Source: Pullulanibacillus pueri | Lineage (GTDB): Bacteria; Bacillota; Bacilli; Bacillales; Sporolactobacillaceae | Length of the DNA: 64,000 nt | Assembly (NCBI RefSeq): GCF_014639255.1 | Contig: NZ_BMFV01000021.1 | Coordinates: forward strand, 1 to 64,000 | Direction of reading: 5' to 3' | Part shown: one piece after another, positions 36,194 to 45,494 of the stretch | Numbering within the stretch: the stretch's first letter is position 1 | How the letters are laid out: every line of letters starts with the position of its first letter | Position numbers and translations under genes: made by a program | The notes under the pieces: generated by a model | Seen by the model: the letters and a program-made list of their open reading frames with translations, nothing else | Databases searched by the model: none | What the model was told of the DNA's origin: nothing

Positions 36194-37015
36194 ATGAATC
36201 AGACAAGGAAAAAGAAGAATATGAATCTCCTGATCGGGACTATTATTCTCCTATTCTTTTTATGCCTAATGGTGATTAGTTTTTTCTATACGCCTTATGA
36301 TGTCAGTAAAATTCAAGTTAGCGATAAGTTGCAATCTCCAAGCCTTGCGCATTGGCTCGGTACAGATAAATTTGGTCGAGATACGCTAAGTCGCATCATG
36401 AAAAGTACGCAAACGGCCTTTTTTGTCGGAGCTGTTGTGGTGGTCATTGGACTGGTTATTGGCACTTTAATTGGGGGGATTGCAGGCTATATTGGTGGAT
36501 GGATCGATGATATTATCATGCGCTTTATCGATGCCATGATGGCCTTTCCGGGAATTATTTTGGCGATTATGATTGTTGCTGTATTTGGGACTGGCATCAT
36601 CAATACCTCTTTGGCATTAGGTATATTGACCGTCCCTAGTATAGCCCGGATTGCACGCAGTGGCTTTATCCAAAACAAAGCATTAGATTATGTGGTGGCT
36701 GCTAAGGCAGTAGGTGTCCATCCTATGAAAATTGTATTTCAAGAGATTCTTCCCAACGTCTACTCCCAATTGCTTGTGGCCGGATCTATCGCCTTTGCTG
36801 GGGCCCTTCTAGCCGAATCAGCACTTAGCTATCTCGGTTTGGGTGTTCAACCGCCGGATCCGAGTTTAGGGCAAATGCTAAATGAAGCGCAAGAATATCT
36901 AACAGATGATCCATGGTATGCTTTGGCTCCAGGGGTCACGCTCTCATTACTTATTCTTGGTTTTTATATGTTAAGTAATGGGCTGCGTGAGGTTTTGGAT
37001 CATCGCCTGTCGTAA
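36194..37015 (+). CDS. ABC transporter permease, DppC/GsiD family
   Basis: Second permease, 273 residues. Landmarks are HWLGTDKFGRDTLSRIM near residue 55, the EAA loop LDYVVAAKAVGVHPMKIVFQ and the C-terminal NGLREVLDHRLS. GAGGGTGA overlaps the end of the previous gene at proper SD distance. Last gene of the importer; no terminator is obvious before the kinase gene, where TTGACA and TATAAT boxes occur but at a poor 23-base spacing. Confidence 0.93.
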   Translation: MNQTRKKKNMNLLIGTIILLFFLCLMVISFFYTPYDVSKIQVSDKLQSPSLAHWLGTDKFGRDTLSRIMKSTQTAFFVGAVVVVIGLVIGTLIGGIAGYIGGWIDDIIMRFIDAMMAFPGIILAIMIVAVFGTGIINTSLALGILTVPSIARIARSGFIQNKALDYVVAAKAVGVHPMKIVFQEILPNVYSQLLVAGSIAFAGALLAESALSYLGLGVQPPDPSLGQMLNEAQEYLTDDPWYALAPGVTLSLLILGFYMLSNGLREVLDHRLS

Positions 37016-37148
37016 TTGACACTTACTAACGATGAAAAAAAAGGTATAATAAAACAAGGAAAGAAGATTTAGAGAGTTATAAATGAGAGTCTAGCTCAGT
37101 CATCAATAAAAGATGTTGAGCCATCTAAAGAGAAAAAGGGTGAATAGC

Positions 37149-38033
37149 ATGTATTATGGATCTATTGAAGCTGGAGGGACGAAATTTGTCTGTGCAGTTG
37201 GAAATGAAAAGGGTGAAATAAAGGATTCTATACAAATAAAAACAGAAACACCAGAGATCACGATGCCACAAGTCATTGATTTCTTTAAAAACTATGATTT
37301 AATGGCCATAGGGATAGGCTCATTCGGACCTATAGATATTAATGTCGATAGTCCAACCTATGGCTTTATCACTTCAACACCAAAACTGCCTTGGCGAAAC
37401 TATCCTTTTATGAAAGCGATCAAAGATGAATTTGACATCCCTGTTGGCTTTAATACCGACGTCAATGCGGCAGCATTAGGTGAGGCAACACTAGGCGCAG
37501 CAAAAGGATTAGATAGTTGTTTATACATAACAGTGGGAACAGGTGTTGGTGCTGGTGCTGTTGTTCAGGGTCAACTATTATCTGGGCTGTCCCATCCAGA
37601 AATGGGACATATTCTTATTCCTAGACATCCTGACGATGCCTATTCAGGGAAATGCCCTTATCATCAAGATTGTTTAGAGGGACTTGCTGCGGGACCAGCG
37701 ATTGAAGCACGCTGGGGGAAGAAAGGTATTGAACTTGCAGACAAAAAAGAAGTATGGGAATTGGAAGCGCATTATATTGCGGAAGCACTGATGCAGTATA
37801 TGCTCATTTTATCTCCAAAGAGGATTGTCCTTGGTGGGGGCGTCATGAAACAAAAGCAGCTTTTCCCACTTATTCATAAAAAAGTACAAACACTTTTAAA
37901 CGGTTATCTCAACATTCCTGAAGTCACTGAAAATATTGAACAGTATATTGTTCCACCAGGCTTAGGGGATCACGCCGGCATTACGGGTGGACTCATTCTT
38001 GCGAAGGAAGCGTATGAAACGGTGAGATTATAG
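37149..38033 (+). CDS. ROK family fructokinase-type sugar kinase
   Basis: Cytosolic sugar kinase of 294 residues. The ATP phosphate motif EAGGTKFVCAVG opens the protein and the ROK/ASKHA core follows (GTGVGAGAVVQG). The zinc ligand set HPDDAYSGKCPYHQDCLEG (His-Cys-His-Cys) is that of ROK fructokinases such as YdhR/ScrK. ATG 37149 is chosen because AAAGGGTGA lies just upstream; the frame runs back to 37113 without an SD. The lactonase gene follows on the same strand after 66 bases. Confidence 0.9.
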   Translation: MYYGSIEAGGTKFVCAVGNEKGEIKDSIQIKTETPEITMPQVIDFFKNYDLMAIGIGSFGPIDINVDSPTYGFITSTPKLPWRNYPFMKAIKDEFDIPVGFNTDVNAAALGEATLGAAKGLDSCLYITVGTGVGAGAVVQGQLLSGLSHPEMGHILIPRHPDDAYSGKCPYHQDCLEGLAAGPAIEARWGKKGIELADKKEVWELEAHYIAEALMQYMLILSPKRIVLGGGVMKQKQLFPLIHKKVQTLLNGYLNIPEVTENIEQYIVPPGLGDHAGITGGLILAKEAYETVRL

Positions 38034-38099
38034 TCGAAGAAGGTGGGTTGACTTCTAAGAAATGGCAACCTTCTTCATCATAAGGGAGGAAAGCGTGTA

Positions 38100-39155
38100 A
38101 TGGGGCAAAAGCAAGAGGGTTATTATATTTTTGTGGGGACCTATTTGTCAGACGAGGATGAAGCTATCCAACTTTTACTCTTTGATCCAGATGGGGAAGG
38201 GACACTCACAAAAGTGAGTGGTGTCAAAGGGATTAAAAACCCTTCTTATCTAACCTTGGATCAAAAAGGTCAGCACTTGTACGCGGTGAGTGAAATTGAT
38301 GAAGGCCAAATTGTTTCGTATTCATTTGATAAAGAGGAAAAGGTATTAAAGGAGATCAACCGTAAACCCACTCTTGGGTCTGCACCATGTTACGTAAGTA
38401 TTGATAATGAACAACAACGTGTATTTATTGTCAATTATATGGGAGGAAGTATTTGTCAATATCCGCTAGAAGCAGATGGGGCCGTTGGTGATGTAATCGA
38501 TTGTATTAAACATTCAGGGCACAGTGTTCATCCTGAAAGACAGGAAGGGCCACATCCTCATACTATTGTGACCATACCTGGAACCACTGACCGGTTAGTG
38601 ACGGATTTAGGGACGGACCATCTCTATGTTTATAGAAGCGAAACACCTGATGGACATTGGTCTCTTCATGATGAAGTGGACGTTGTTCCTGGTTCGGGTC
38701 CTAGACATGTTGCTTTTCATCCTACCCAACCGGTTATCTACGTTATTCAGGAACTGAAGTCCAGCATTACAGTGTATCGACAAGATGAAGAAGGTACATT
38801 AGCCTTGGTTGAAACAGTGAGTACTTTACCGAAAGGATTTACGGATGAAAATACCGCTTCAGATATTCATGTTTCAGAAGATGGTCACTTTCTTTATGCT
38901 TCCAATCGTGGGCATGATAGTATTGCTGCTTTCCAAATTGGTGAAAAGGGCACATTGGATTGTATTGGACATACAGCCACGTTAGGGCAAACCCCGCGTA
39001 ATTTTTTACTGATTCCCAATAGTGACTTTATGCTTGTGGCCAATCAAGATTCTGATACTATCGTCGTCATGAAAATAACGACACAAGGACTGCCCAAACC
39101 GACAGGAAGTCAGTATACCATTGAGAAACCCGTTTGTTTGCAAGTCCTACCTTAA
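38100..39155 (+). CDS. Lactonase family beta-propeller protein (6-phosphogluconolactonase type)
   Basis: Seven-bladed propeller enzyme of 351 residues in the YkgB/Pgl family, predicted to hydrolyse 6-phosphogluconolactone or a related sugar lactone. Family landmarks: GTYLSDEDEAIQLLLFD, NPSYLTLDQKGQHLYAVSE, GPHPHTIVTIPGT, VTDLGTDHLYVY, GSGPRHVAFHPTQP and LGQTPRNFLLIPN. GGGAGG precedes the ATG. Pairing with a fructokinase-type gene suggests hexose metabolism; the link is contextual. Confidence 0.9.
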   Translation: MGQKQEGYYIFVGTYLSDEDEAIQLLLFDPDGEGTLTKVSGVKGIKNPSYLTLDQKGQHLYAVSEIDEGQIVSYSFDKEEKVLKEINRKPTLGSAPCYVSIDNEQQRVFIVNYMGGSICQYPLEADGAVGDVIDCIKHSGHSVHPERQEGPHPHTIVTIPGTTDRLVTDLGTDHLYVYRSETPDGHWSLHDEVDVVPGSGPRHVAFHPTQPVIYVIQELKSSITVYRQDEEGTLALVETVSTLPKGFTDENTASDIHVSEDGHFLYASNRGHDSIAAFQIGEKGTLDCIGHTATLGQTPRNFLLIPNSDFMLVANQDSDTIVVMKITTQGLPKPTGSQYTIEKPVCLQVLP

Positions 39156-39167
39156 AAAGTGTATAAT
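39138..39167 (+). promoter_or_regulatory. Sigma-A promoter of the permease gene at 39273
   Basis: TTGCAA (39138-39143), 18-base spacer, TATAAT (39162-39167). It overlaps the end of the lactonase gene and implies a leader of about 100 bases that contains the hairpin at 39198-39250. Confidence 0.6.
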
Positions 39168-39197
39168 AAAGTGTTCATATATTAAGCAGAATAAAAG

Positions 39198-39250
39198 AAA
39201 AAGCCATTGATTTTATGAGGCTAATCGTCTCATGGAACCTTTGGCTTTTT
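39198..39250 (+). terminator. Terminator hairpin in the leader of the permease gene
   Basis: AAAAAGCCA (39198-39206) pairs with TGGCTTTTT (39242-39250), with ATGAG/CTCAT inside. It can simply end the lactonase transcript. Because a promoter lies upstream and the permease start only 22 bases downstream, it could also act as an attenuator. Confidence 0.7.
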
Positions 39251-39272
39251 ATAAGTATAGAGGGTGTTAGAG

Positions 39273-40355
39273 ATGAATGGGCAAACCAAACTTGCTTCAG
39301 AGTCTCCGCTTAAGGCCAGAAAGTCATTCATCGTTGGCGGGGTTATTTTTATCGTAGTGGCATTAATAGGTTTGTACTGGGCAAAGTGGAATCCTTATTT
39401 TCACAAAGCTTTTATAGCGGCACATGACCATGCGATAGGTTCATCATCAATTTCAGGTGAGAAGGTTTCAGCTCCAGCGCCGTCTTGGCATGCTGCCTGG
39501 GACTTTACAGTAAACTATTTTAACTCGATCTGGAAGGCTTATTTAGTGGCGATTATTTTAGCTTCACTTGTTCAAGTGGCCCTTCCTAAGGATTGGATTC
39601 GTCGGGTTTTAGGTAAAACCACCTATGGGAGTACTGTGATTGCCGGGTTATCTGCATTACCGGGGATGATGTGTACGTGTTGTACAGCTCCTCTTGTTGT
39701 AGGGATGAGAAAACAGTCCAGCTCAGTTTCAGCAGCTGTTGCCTTCTGGTTCGGGAATACAGCACTTAATCCAGCCGTATTGGTTTTCATGTTTTTCGTA
39801 TTAGGGTGGAAATTTACCTTACTTCGCCTCATCTTTGGTGTGGTGCTTGTCTTTGGAATTAGTTATCTTGCTGGACGTTTTGCGAGAAAAGATACTAACG
39901 TGACGGAAATGATAGATAAAGTGGAAGAGTCGTTTCAAAAGCCGAAAGGGAATCTTGCTTTCCGTTGGCTGAAAAGCTTAGGTGCTATTCTTATAGCCAC
40001 AGTTCCAGCTTACGTACTAAGTGTCATTGTCCTTGGCGCTTTTAGGGCTTGGCTTTTTCCAGAGGCAGGGATTGAGTGGGGAAACAGTCTTTTCTTAATT
40101 TTATTATTTGCGATTGTCGGGACCTTATTTGTGATCCCGACATCTGGAGAGATTCCTATTATTCAAACCTTTATGAACTTCGGTTTAAGTAGTGGGCCGG
40201 CTGCAGTTTTGGCGATTGTCCTTCCTGTGATTAGCCTACCATCCGCTTTAATGGTTCGAAAAGCATTGTCTTGGCGGGTGTTGGGTTTTCTAGGCTTAAG
40301 CGTGGCGATTCTAGGCATCATTGCAGGTTTAATTGGAAGTTTAATAGGCGTCTAG
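39273..40355 (+). CDS. Permease of the ArsP/DUF318 family
   Basis: Membrane protein of 360 residues with about eight spans. After one N-terminal span and a 60-residue extracellular stretch comes the conserved core: LPGMMCTCCTAPLVVGMRK (Cys-rich motif), VAFWFGNTALNPAVLVFM and, after a cytoplasmic loop, the second half with GTLFVIPTSGEIPIIQ. This is the predicted permease family that includes the methylarsenite exporter ArsP. The Cys motif fits a soft-metal or thiol-reactive substrate but the substrate is unknown. ATG 39273 follows GAGGGTG. Confidence 0.8.
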   Translation: MNGQTKLASESPLKARKSFIVGGVIFIVVALIGLYWAKWNPYFHKAFIAAHDHAIGSSSISGEKVSAPAPSWHAAWDFTVNYFNSIWKAYLVAIILASLVQVALPKDWIRRVLGKTTYGSTVIAGLSALPGMMCTCCTAPLVVGMRKQSSSVSAAVAFWFGNTALNPAVLVFMFFVLGWKFTLLRLIFGVVLVFGISYLAGRFARKDTNVTEMIDKVEESFQKPKGNLAFRWLKSLGAILIATVPAYVLSVIVLGAFRAWLFPEAGIEWGNSLFLILLFAIVGTLFVIPTSGEIPIIQTFMNFGLSSGPAAVLAIVLPVISLPSALMVRKALSWRVLGFLGLSVAILGIIAGLIGSLIGV

Positions 40356-40367
40356 ACATAGCGGATA

Positions 40368-40773
40368 GCAGCGTTCGCTGTCCTCATGAAAAGTGCCCTT
40401 TACTTTTTGGGGTGGTTGAGGTGCTAGCTTCGGCGTTGTCACACGGATGTGGCGGTTTTAGTCGTAGTTCCTTAATAACGTGATGCTTTTAGCCGAACGT
40501 CATTAGTGGCCTCAGATCATTTTGGAATGGACGATTAATGGTCCAAAATATATAAGTTACAAATCCCCTGTTCCTGCGTCTACGAGTATTGCTTCGAAGT
40601 CAGCTTCCTCGGAACAACTCGAAGTTTATTCGTGAAGTAACGCTGGTTGCTGTTCCTGATAGAGCCAGAGCGCCTTCCGTTCCAATCAACGGGGTGCAGA
40701 CGGTGCCTTTTGGTATTAAAAACTATTTCCGTGTTTTTGTTTTAATATGGACCGGGCTTTTGCCCGGTTTTTT
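40368..40773 (+). repeat. Dispersed intergenic repeat, copy 4, with terminator
   Basis: Contains GAAAAGTGCCCTTTACTTTTTGG (a single unit of the hairpin tandemly repeated at 51711), GTGCTAGCTTCGGCGTTGTCACACGG, TTAGTGGCCTCAG, CTGCGTCTACGAGTATTGCTTCGAAGTC, CGGAACAACTCGAAG and GCTGGTTGCTGTTCC, in the same order as copies 1 and 3. It ends in a CCGGGC/GCCCGG hairpin (40752-40767) followed by six Ts, a good intrinsic terminator for the permease gene. The rest of the 40356-40992 gap shows nothing. Confidence 0.8.
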
Positions 40774-40992
40774 CCATTGTCATGAAAATTATAAAATAAT
40801 CGACTTGTGGATAACTGTTTTGTAAAATATTCATAGATAAATTGAGGAGACAGGTTATGGGCAGGGTAACGGGCATCAGAAAGGTGACTTGGTGCCATTT
40901 TTCAGAACAAGGACAACAAACGTGTATCTTAGATATGCTGACACTACACTTCTTTATTCATAGGTTCGTTAGGTTTTCATGACTAAAGGCTT

Positions 40993-42132
40993 TTATTTGG
41001 AAAAGCGCTCTAGCGAGAAAAGAGAGAGATCATGCTGAGTGGAGCCGTTGATGACAATTTCACTTAAAGCCTCACCTATAACACTTCCAAACTTGAATCC
41101 ATGTCCTGAGAAACCTGTTGCGATGATTACTCTGCTATCTTCAGGATGTTCATCTATAATGAAATGACTATCACTGGAACGTGTTTGTAGGCATGTTTTT
41201 CCTTGTAATAAAGTTTCATTGGATGCTGGAAGGTAGGTTTGCAGACATTCCCTTAATTCACCTTCATCTTCATCGTAAACACCGAAGTTTTGCCCGTGCT
41301 GATCGGGGTCAATCGGTTGGCCACCGTCAGTGCGCCCTATTTTTAAGCCTGTATTGTTAAGCACAGGAAAGCCGTAGAACATGCGCGTGCCTTCATCAAT
41401 ATAGAATGAGGGAAAATGGGAGCTACTGTACAATGCTTTAGGCGCATCAAACCATCCAAAGACTTTCCGTATTGGTTGAATCGGGAGTGCGAAATGATTG
41501 AATAATTTCCCAGCCCAAGCGCCAACGGTGACGATGACCTTTTTTCCATAAAAAGTAGCCTCACGAGTAGAGACTTTAACACCATTGGACTCGCTGGTAT
41601 CAATAGCTAATACAGGCGCATTGCTAACCATTTCAGCCCCATGTTTTAAGGCAAGTTCTTTATATGCTTGGATACAATGCTCACTATATAATAAGCCGGA
41701 ATCAGGTTCTAAACAACCGATAAAATGTTCAGGGACAGTGATGCCTGGCCATCTTTCCATCATGGCTTGTGCAGTGAGAATTTCTAAAGGTAGATCGTAT
41801 TTGTGTGCTGCTTCAATGGTTTCTTGTAAAAAGGGAGAGTCTTTCGCTCCGATACCAAGAACACCTGTTTTTTCAAAAATTTTGTAGTCAGAAATGTGAT
41901 CAAGTTCCTCCCACAATTGTTGGGCCCTTTTGACCAACTGAACGTATTGTCGTCCTTCCCCATAAGCATGACGAATCATGCGTGTGTCTCCGTGATGACT
42001 ACTAGAAGCATGTGGTGGGTTAAAAGCATCGATAAGTAATGTATGTACCCCTTGTTTGGCCAAGAAAGCACCAGCGGCCATTCCCATAGTTCCTGCACCT
42101 ACAACAATACAATCATAAATCTCTTGTTTCAT
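40993..42132 (-). CDS. Monomeric sarcosine oxidase / N-methylamino-acid oxidase family flavoprotein (paralogue 2)
   Basis: Paralogue of the protein at 16373, 379 residues and collinear without gaps of note. VVGAGTMGMAAGAFL, Cys314 (QGKTCLQ), Lys264 (TGLKIGRT) and Thr268 are all preserved, including the loss of the sarcosine-oxidase His. Conservation of the same altered pocket in both suggests a shared non-sarcosine preference, perhaps an N-methyl aromatic amino acid, with some divergence of use. AGGAGG precedes the ATG. Monocistronic; flanked by two repeat copies. Confidence 0.85.
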   Translation of the reverse strand: MKQEIYDCIVVGAGTMGMAAGAFLAKQGVHTLLIDAFNPPHASSSHHGDTRMIRHAYGEGRQYVQLVKRAQQLWEELDHISDYKIFEKTGVLGIGAKDSPFLQETIEAAHKYDLPLEILTAQAMMERWPGITVPEHFIGCLEPDSGLLYSEHCIQAYKELALKHGAEMVSNAPVLAIDTSESNGVKVSTREATFYGKKVIVTVGAWAGKLFNHFALPIQPIRKVFGWFDAPKALYSSSHFPSFYIDEGTRMFYGFPVLNNTGLKIGRTDGGQPIDPDQHGQNFGVYDEDEGELRECLQTYLPASNETLLQGKTCLQTRSSDSHFIIDEHPEDSRVIIATGFSGHGFKFGSVIGEALSEIVINGSTQHDLSLFSLERFSK

Positions 42133-42171
42133 TACGCATAACCTCCTAAATTAAAGTCAAAGGGGAGAAGA

Positions 42172-42420
42172 AAGAGGCTGGGACAGAAGTATTTCACTCA
42201 AAGAAAAATCCGAACATTCTCTTTGAACGGACGGATTTTTCTTTATACTTAGCATGAGGTGAATCGCTTCGTCAAAATACTTCGCTTTCCACGGGCACGG
42301 CCACAGCTAACTTTGGAGTGTGTCTTTTAGTGCTCCAAAGTGGATCTTCGGACGCGTGCTGTTCCCGTCGGAGTCTCCGTATTTTGACTACGCTCTCCTT
42401 TTCCTACTCAATCTTTGAAC
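42172..42420 (+). repeat. Dispersed repeat, copy 5 (GGGACAGAAGT-headed type)
   Basis: Begins GAGGCTGGGACAGAAGT, carries a hairpin AAAGAAAAATCCG/CGGATTTTTCTTT (42200-42244) that can terminate in both directions (metQ lies upstream on the - strand), then CGCTTCGTCAAAATACTTCGCTTTCCACGGGC split modules, GGATCTTCGGACGCGTGCTG and GGAGTCTCCG. The same head occurs at 50726 and 56847. No gene in this gap. Confidence 0.75.
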
Positions 42421-42476
42421 TCGCATTGTTCGGTATTTGTATTCATTATTTTGTTTTGTCTCAACCTCTCATCCTA

Positions 42477-43328
42477 TTAATATTTAAGCTCTGAAACAGG
42501 TTTGGTGACAGGAATCGCTGCCCCTTTATATTGTTTCTTGATAAAGTCGCTAACTTCTTTTTTCTGGAAGATATCAACGATTTTTTGATAGGTTTTATTG
42601 TCTTTGTTCTTTGTGTGTGCAGCGATGATATTGACGTAGGCATTGTTACTGGCATCTTCATGGAAGATCGGGTCACTTGTTGGATTCAAGCCAGCATTGA
42701 TGGCCATATCACAATTGATGATTGAAGCCGTTGCATCGTCCAGACCACGAGGCGTTTGGCCCGCTTCTACAGGTGTAATTTTTAAATGCTTTGGATTTTC
42801 TTTAATGCTTTCCATACCTTCTGTTCCTGTGAACTTAGATGAAAGTTTAATTAAACCTGCTTTTTGGAGAAGGGCAAGCGCACGGCTAAGGTTAGTGGCA
42901 TCATTAGGCACAATGATTTGATCGCCATCTTTAATATCCTTTATGTCCTTCACCTTCTTGGAGTAGATCCCCATTGGCCAAATAGCGGTTGTTCCAATCG
43001 CGGTTAAATCGAGATGGTGCTGTTCTTTAAAAGCATCAAAATAAATCACCGTTTGAAAGGCATTGAGATCAATGTCTCCATTATTTAAAGCGATATTAGG
43101 TTGAACGTAGTCACTAAATTTTACAATTTTAATGTTAATATTTTCTTTTGCAGCGAGTTTTTTCACAAGATTCCATGTTGGAAGTTCTGCTGGTGAAATC
43201 CCGACTTTAACGGTTGTTTCCTTCCCGCTGCTACTACTAGATTCATTCTTACTTTCCTTACTCGAGCCACACGCCGCTGTGACGATGAGAACGAGGACGA
43301 GAATCAGTGCGAATAATGATTTTTTCAT
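42477..43328 (-). CDS. metQ: Methionine-binding lipoprotein MetQ
   Basis: NLPA-family receptor of the methionine ABC importer, 283 residues. The lipoprotein signal ends at LIVTAACGSS. Family landmarks are VKVGISPAELPTWNLVKKL, NGDIDLNAFQTVIYFDAF, IAIPNDATNLSRALALLQ-type text (here IIVPNDATNLSRALALLQK) and the closing KKQYKGAAIPVTK. Last gene of metN-metI-metQ, controlled by the upstream SAM riboswitch. Confidence 0.95.
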   Translation of the reverse strand: MKKSLFALILVLVLIVTAACGSSKESKNESSSSSGKETTVKVGISPAELPTWNLVKKLAAKENINIKIVKFSDYVQPNIALNNGDIDLNAFQTVIYFDAFKEQHHLDLTAIGTTAIWPMGIYSKKVKDIKDIKDGDQIIVPNDATNLSRALALLQKAGLIKLSSKFTGTEGMESIKENPKHLKITPVEAGQTPRGLDDATASIINCDMAINAGLNPTSDPIFHEDASNNAYVNIIAAHTKNKDNKTYQKIVDIFQKKEVSDFIKKQYKGAAIPVTKPVSELKY

Positions 43329-43354
43329 AAGATGTTTACCCCCAAAAAATTGTT

Positions 43355-44017
43355 TTATTTTCTACGAATTTTCTTGGCAAGCAGGTTACCAATGGATTGA
43401 ATAAGCTGAACAAAAATGACGAGAAGGATGACGGTAATTATCATGACTTCTGTCTGGAATTGTTGATAGCCGTAGACAATAGCGAGATCGCCTAATCCAC
43501 CGCCACCGACAGCTCCGGCCATGGCCGAGGCCCCAATGAGACCAATCGTTGCGATTGTAACGGCAAGGATAATAGAGCTTAAGGCTTCTGGTAAAAGAAA
43601 ACGCCAGATGATCTGCCACGGATTTGCTCCCATGGCTTGTGCAAGTTCAATGACTCCGCTGTCTACTTCTAGTAGAGAGTTTTCAATTAAACGCCCAATA
43701 TAGGGAGCGGTAAAAATGACAAGAGGGACAATGGCAGCGACAGTCCCAATGGATGTTCCAATGATAAAACGAGTAAAAGGAATAATGGCAACAATCAAAA
43801 TGATAAATGGTATTGACCGAAAAATATTAACAATGACACTGAGAACACTGAAGATAAACTTGTTCTGTAAAATTCCATTTTCCCTAGTGACAACTAATAC
43901 AATCCCTAAAGGTATACCAATAATAAGTGAGATAAGTAAACCAACTCCGACCATGAGAAGTGTTTGTTCAATGGCGTGGATTAATTCGGGTCTAAAATAG
44001 CTCCAATCAAGTGGCAT
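43355..44017 (-). CDS. metI: Methionine ABC transporter permease MetI
   Basis: Permease of 220 residues with five spans. Typical segments: VGVGLLISLIIGIPLGIVLVVT, IFRSIPFIILIVAIIPFTR, the EAA loop ELAQAMGANPWQIIWRFLLP and GGGGLGDLAIVYGYQ. Its start overlaps the end of metN by 11 bases. Confidence 0.95.
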   Translation of the reverse strand: MPLDWSYFRPELIHAIEQTLLMVGVGLLISLIIGIPLGIVLVVTRENGILQNKFIFSVLSVIVNIFRSIPFIILIVAIIPFTRFIIGTSIGTVAAIVPLVIFTAPYIGRLIENSLLEVDSGVIELAQAMGANPWQIIWRFLLPEALSSIILAVTIATIGLIGASAMAGAVGGGGLGDLAIVYGYQQFQTEVMIITVILLVIFVQLIQSIGNLLAKKIRRK

Positions 44018-45047
44018 GGATGTCGACCTCCTTTACAATGACCTCTTGTTGCTTAATAAATGCGAGAGCTTGTTTGATATCTTCAGGTTTCCCTTGCAAT
44101 TCGATAATGAGATTGCCAAAAGGTATTCCTTGTAGCTCGGTAATCGTACCATGAATGACATTCACATCTACCGGGAACTGCTTCGCGATATTGGATAGCA
44201 AGGGATTATTGGCCGATGCTCCTTTAAAAAGGACGCGATACATGTAATGAGAGTCAGAATGCTGATGCTTCGTTTTTATAAATGTTTTAATGGTTGGTGG
44301 TATTTCATCATTGAGAATTGTCCGCACAAAGTTCTTTGTAATCTCCTTTTTAGGTTCAGAGAAGACATCTAAAACAGAGCCTTGTTCGACAATAACCCCA
44401 CCGTCAATCACCGCTACTTTATCACAAATATCACGGATCACATTCATTTCGTGTGTGATTATCAAAATGGTAATGCCAAGCTCATTTCGGACCTTTTTTA
44501 GAAGTTCCAAAATAGATTGAGTCGTATCGGGATCGAGTGCTGAAGTTGCCTCATCACAGAGAAGAATATGTGGATCCGTCGCAAGTGCTCTCGCTATACC
44601 GACTCTTTGCTTTTGTCCCCCAGAAAGTTGTTCGGGATATTGTTTGGCTTTATCGGATAGACCAACAAAGGAGAGCAGTTCATTGACCTTTTTCTCAATT
44701 TCTTGCTTGGGCCGGCCATCGATAATCAAGGGCATCGCCACATTTTTGAAGACCGTTTTGGCGTTAAGTAAGTTAAATTGTTGAAAAATCATACCGATTT
44801 TCTTACGTTCTTTTCTAAGATGGCGTGGAGGGAGTTTCTGCATATCCACATTATTGATCAAAACCTGACCTGACGTCGGTCTTTCAAGAAGGTTGACACA
44901 ACGAATGAGTGTGCTCTTTCCCGCTCCGCTAAATCCAATTACGCCAAAGATCTCGCCTTTGCCGACTTCAAGATTAATGCCTTTTAAGGCTTCGACGCGC
45001 TTTTTATCTTTTCCATATACTTTGTGAATATCTTTAAGTACAAGCAT
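44007..45047 (-). CDS. metN: Methionine ABC transporter ATPase MetN
   Basis: ATPase of 346 residues. Walker A GFSGAGKST, signature LSGGQKQRVGIARAL, Walker B ILLCDEATSALD and the H-loop IITHEMN are intact. The C-terminal ACT-like NIL domain (about 265-346) is the one that senses internal methionine and inhibits transport in MetN proteins. AAGGAGG precedes the ATG. First gene behind the S-box leader. Confidence 0.96.
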   Translation of the reverse strand: MLVLKDIHKVYGKDKKRVEALKGINLEVGKGEIFGVIGFSGAGKSTLIRCVNLLERPTSGQVLINNVDMQKLPPRHLRKERKKIGMIFQQFNLLNAKTVFKNVAMPLIIDGRPKQEIEKKVNELLSFVGLSDKAKQYPEQLSGGQKQRVGIARALATDPHILLCDEATSALDPDTTQSILELLKKVRNELGITILIITHEMNVIRDICDKVAVIDGGVIVEQGSVLDVFSEPKKEITKNFVRTILNDEIPPTIKTFIKTKHQHSDSHYMYRVLFKGASANNPLLSNIAKQFPVDVNVIHGTITELQGIPFGNLIIELQGKPEDIKQALAFIKQQEVIVKEVDIHAT

Positions 45048-45099
45048 GAGGGCCCTCCTTGCTTACCATATTTATTGTGATAGTTTTTACGAAACCATC

Positions 45100-45248
45100 A
45101 AAAAAAACCACTTTCATCCAGAAAGAGGTTTGCATCTTAGTGAACCTTATCTTTCAGAATGAATTCATTCTGCAGGATGTAGCACCTTTTCCGAAGAGGA
45201 AGGTTGCTGGACTTCATCGGGCCTGTTCCCTCAGTCACTCTTGATAAG
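45100..45248 (-). promoter_or_regulatory. SAM-I (S-box) riboswitch with terminator
   Basis: On the - strand the leader runs CTTATCAAGAG (45248-45238), GACTGAGGGAAC, GGCCCGATGAAGTCC, GGCAACC-type CAGCAACCTTCC, then GATAAG (45151-45146) closing P1. This is the S-box consensus order. A terminator AAACCTCTTTC/GAAAGTGGTTT with a run of Ts follows (45131-45100). High S-adenosylmethionine should end transcription before metN. Unusual point: CAGCAACC replaces the common CGGCAACC. Confidence 0.93.
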
Positions 45249-45343
45249 TTATTTATTTAGTTACGATTCTTTTATACTACAAATAAAGCAAGAAAAGCTC
45301 ACTTTCCTTTACAGCATTCGAGTCTTTCGAAGTAACGATATTA

Positions 45344-45372
45344 ATAATATAGTGTGCAAGAAACAGTGTCAA
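45344..45372 (-). promoter_or_regulatory. Sigma-A promoter of metNIQ
   Basis: On the - strand TTGACA (45372-45367), exactly 17 bases, TATTAT (45349-45344). It places the transcript start about 90 bases before the S-box. Confidence 0.85.
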
Positions 45373-45494
45373 TTGAAAATTATGGAAAATAAAGAGCGGT
45401 TGCGCTTACAAGTGCTGGTAGTTCTATAATAAAAAAATTCAAGGAGATCCGGAGTAGGGAAGTTATTTCAGAAGGAGGCTTCCTCTATTAAAAG

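Noticed and set aside
37016..37050. TTGACA/TATAAT as a promoter for the ROK kinase
   Set aside because: The two boxes are 23 bases apart, too far for sigma-A; left as uncertain.
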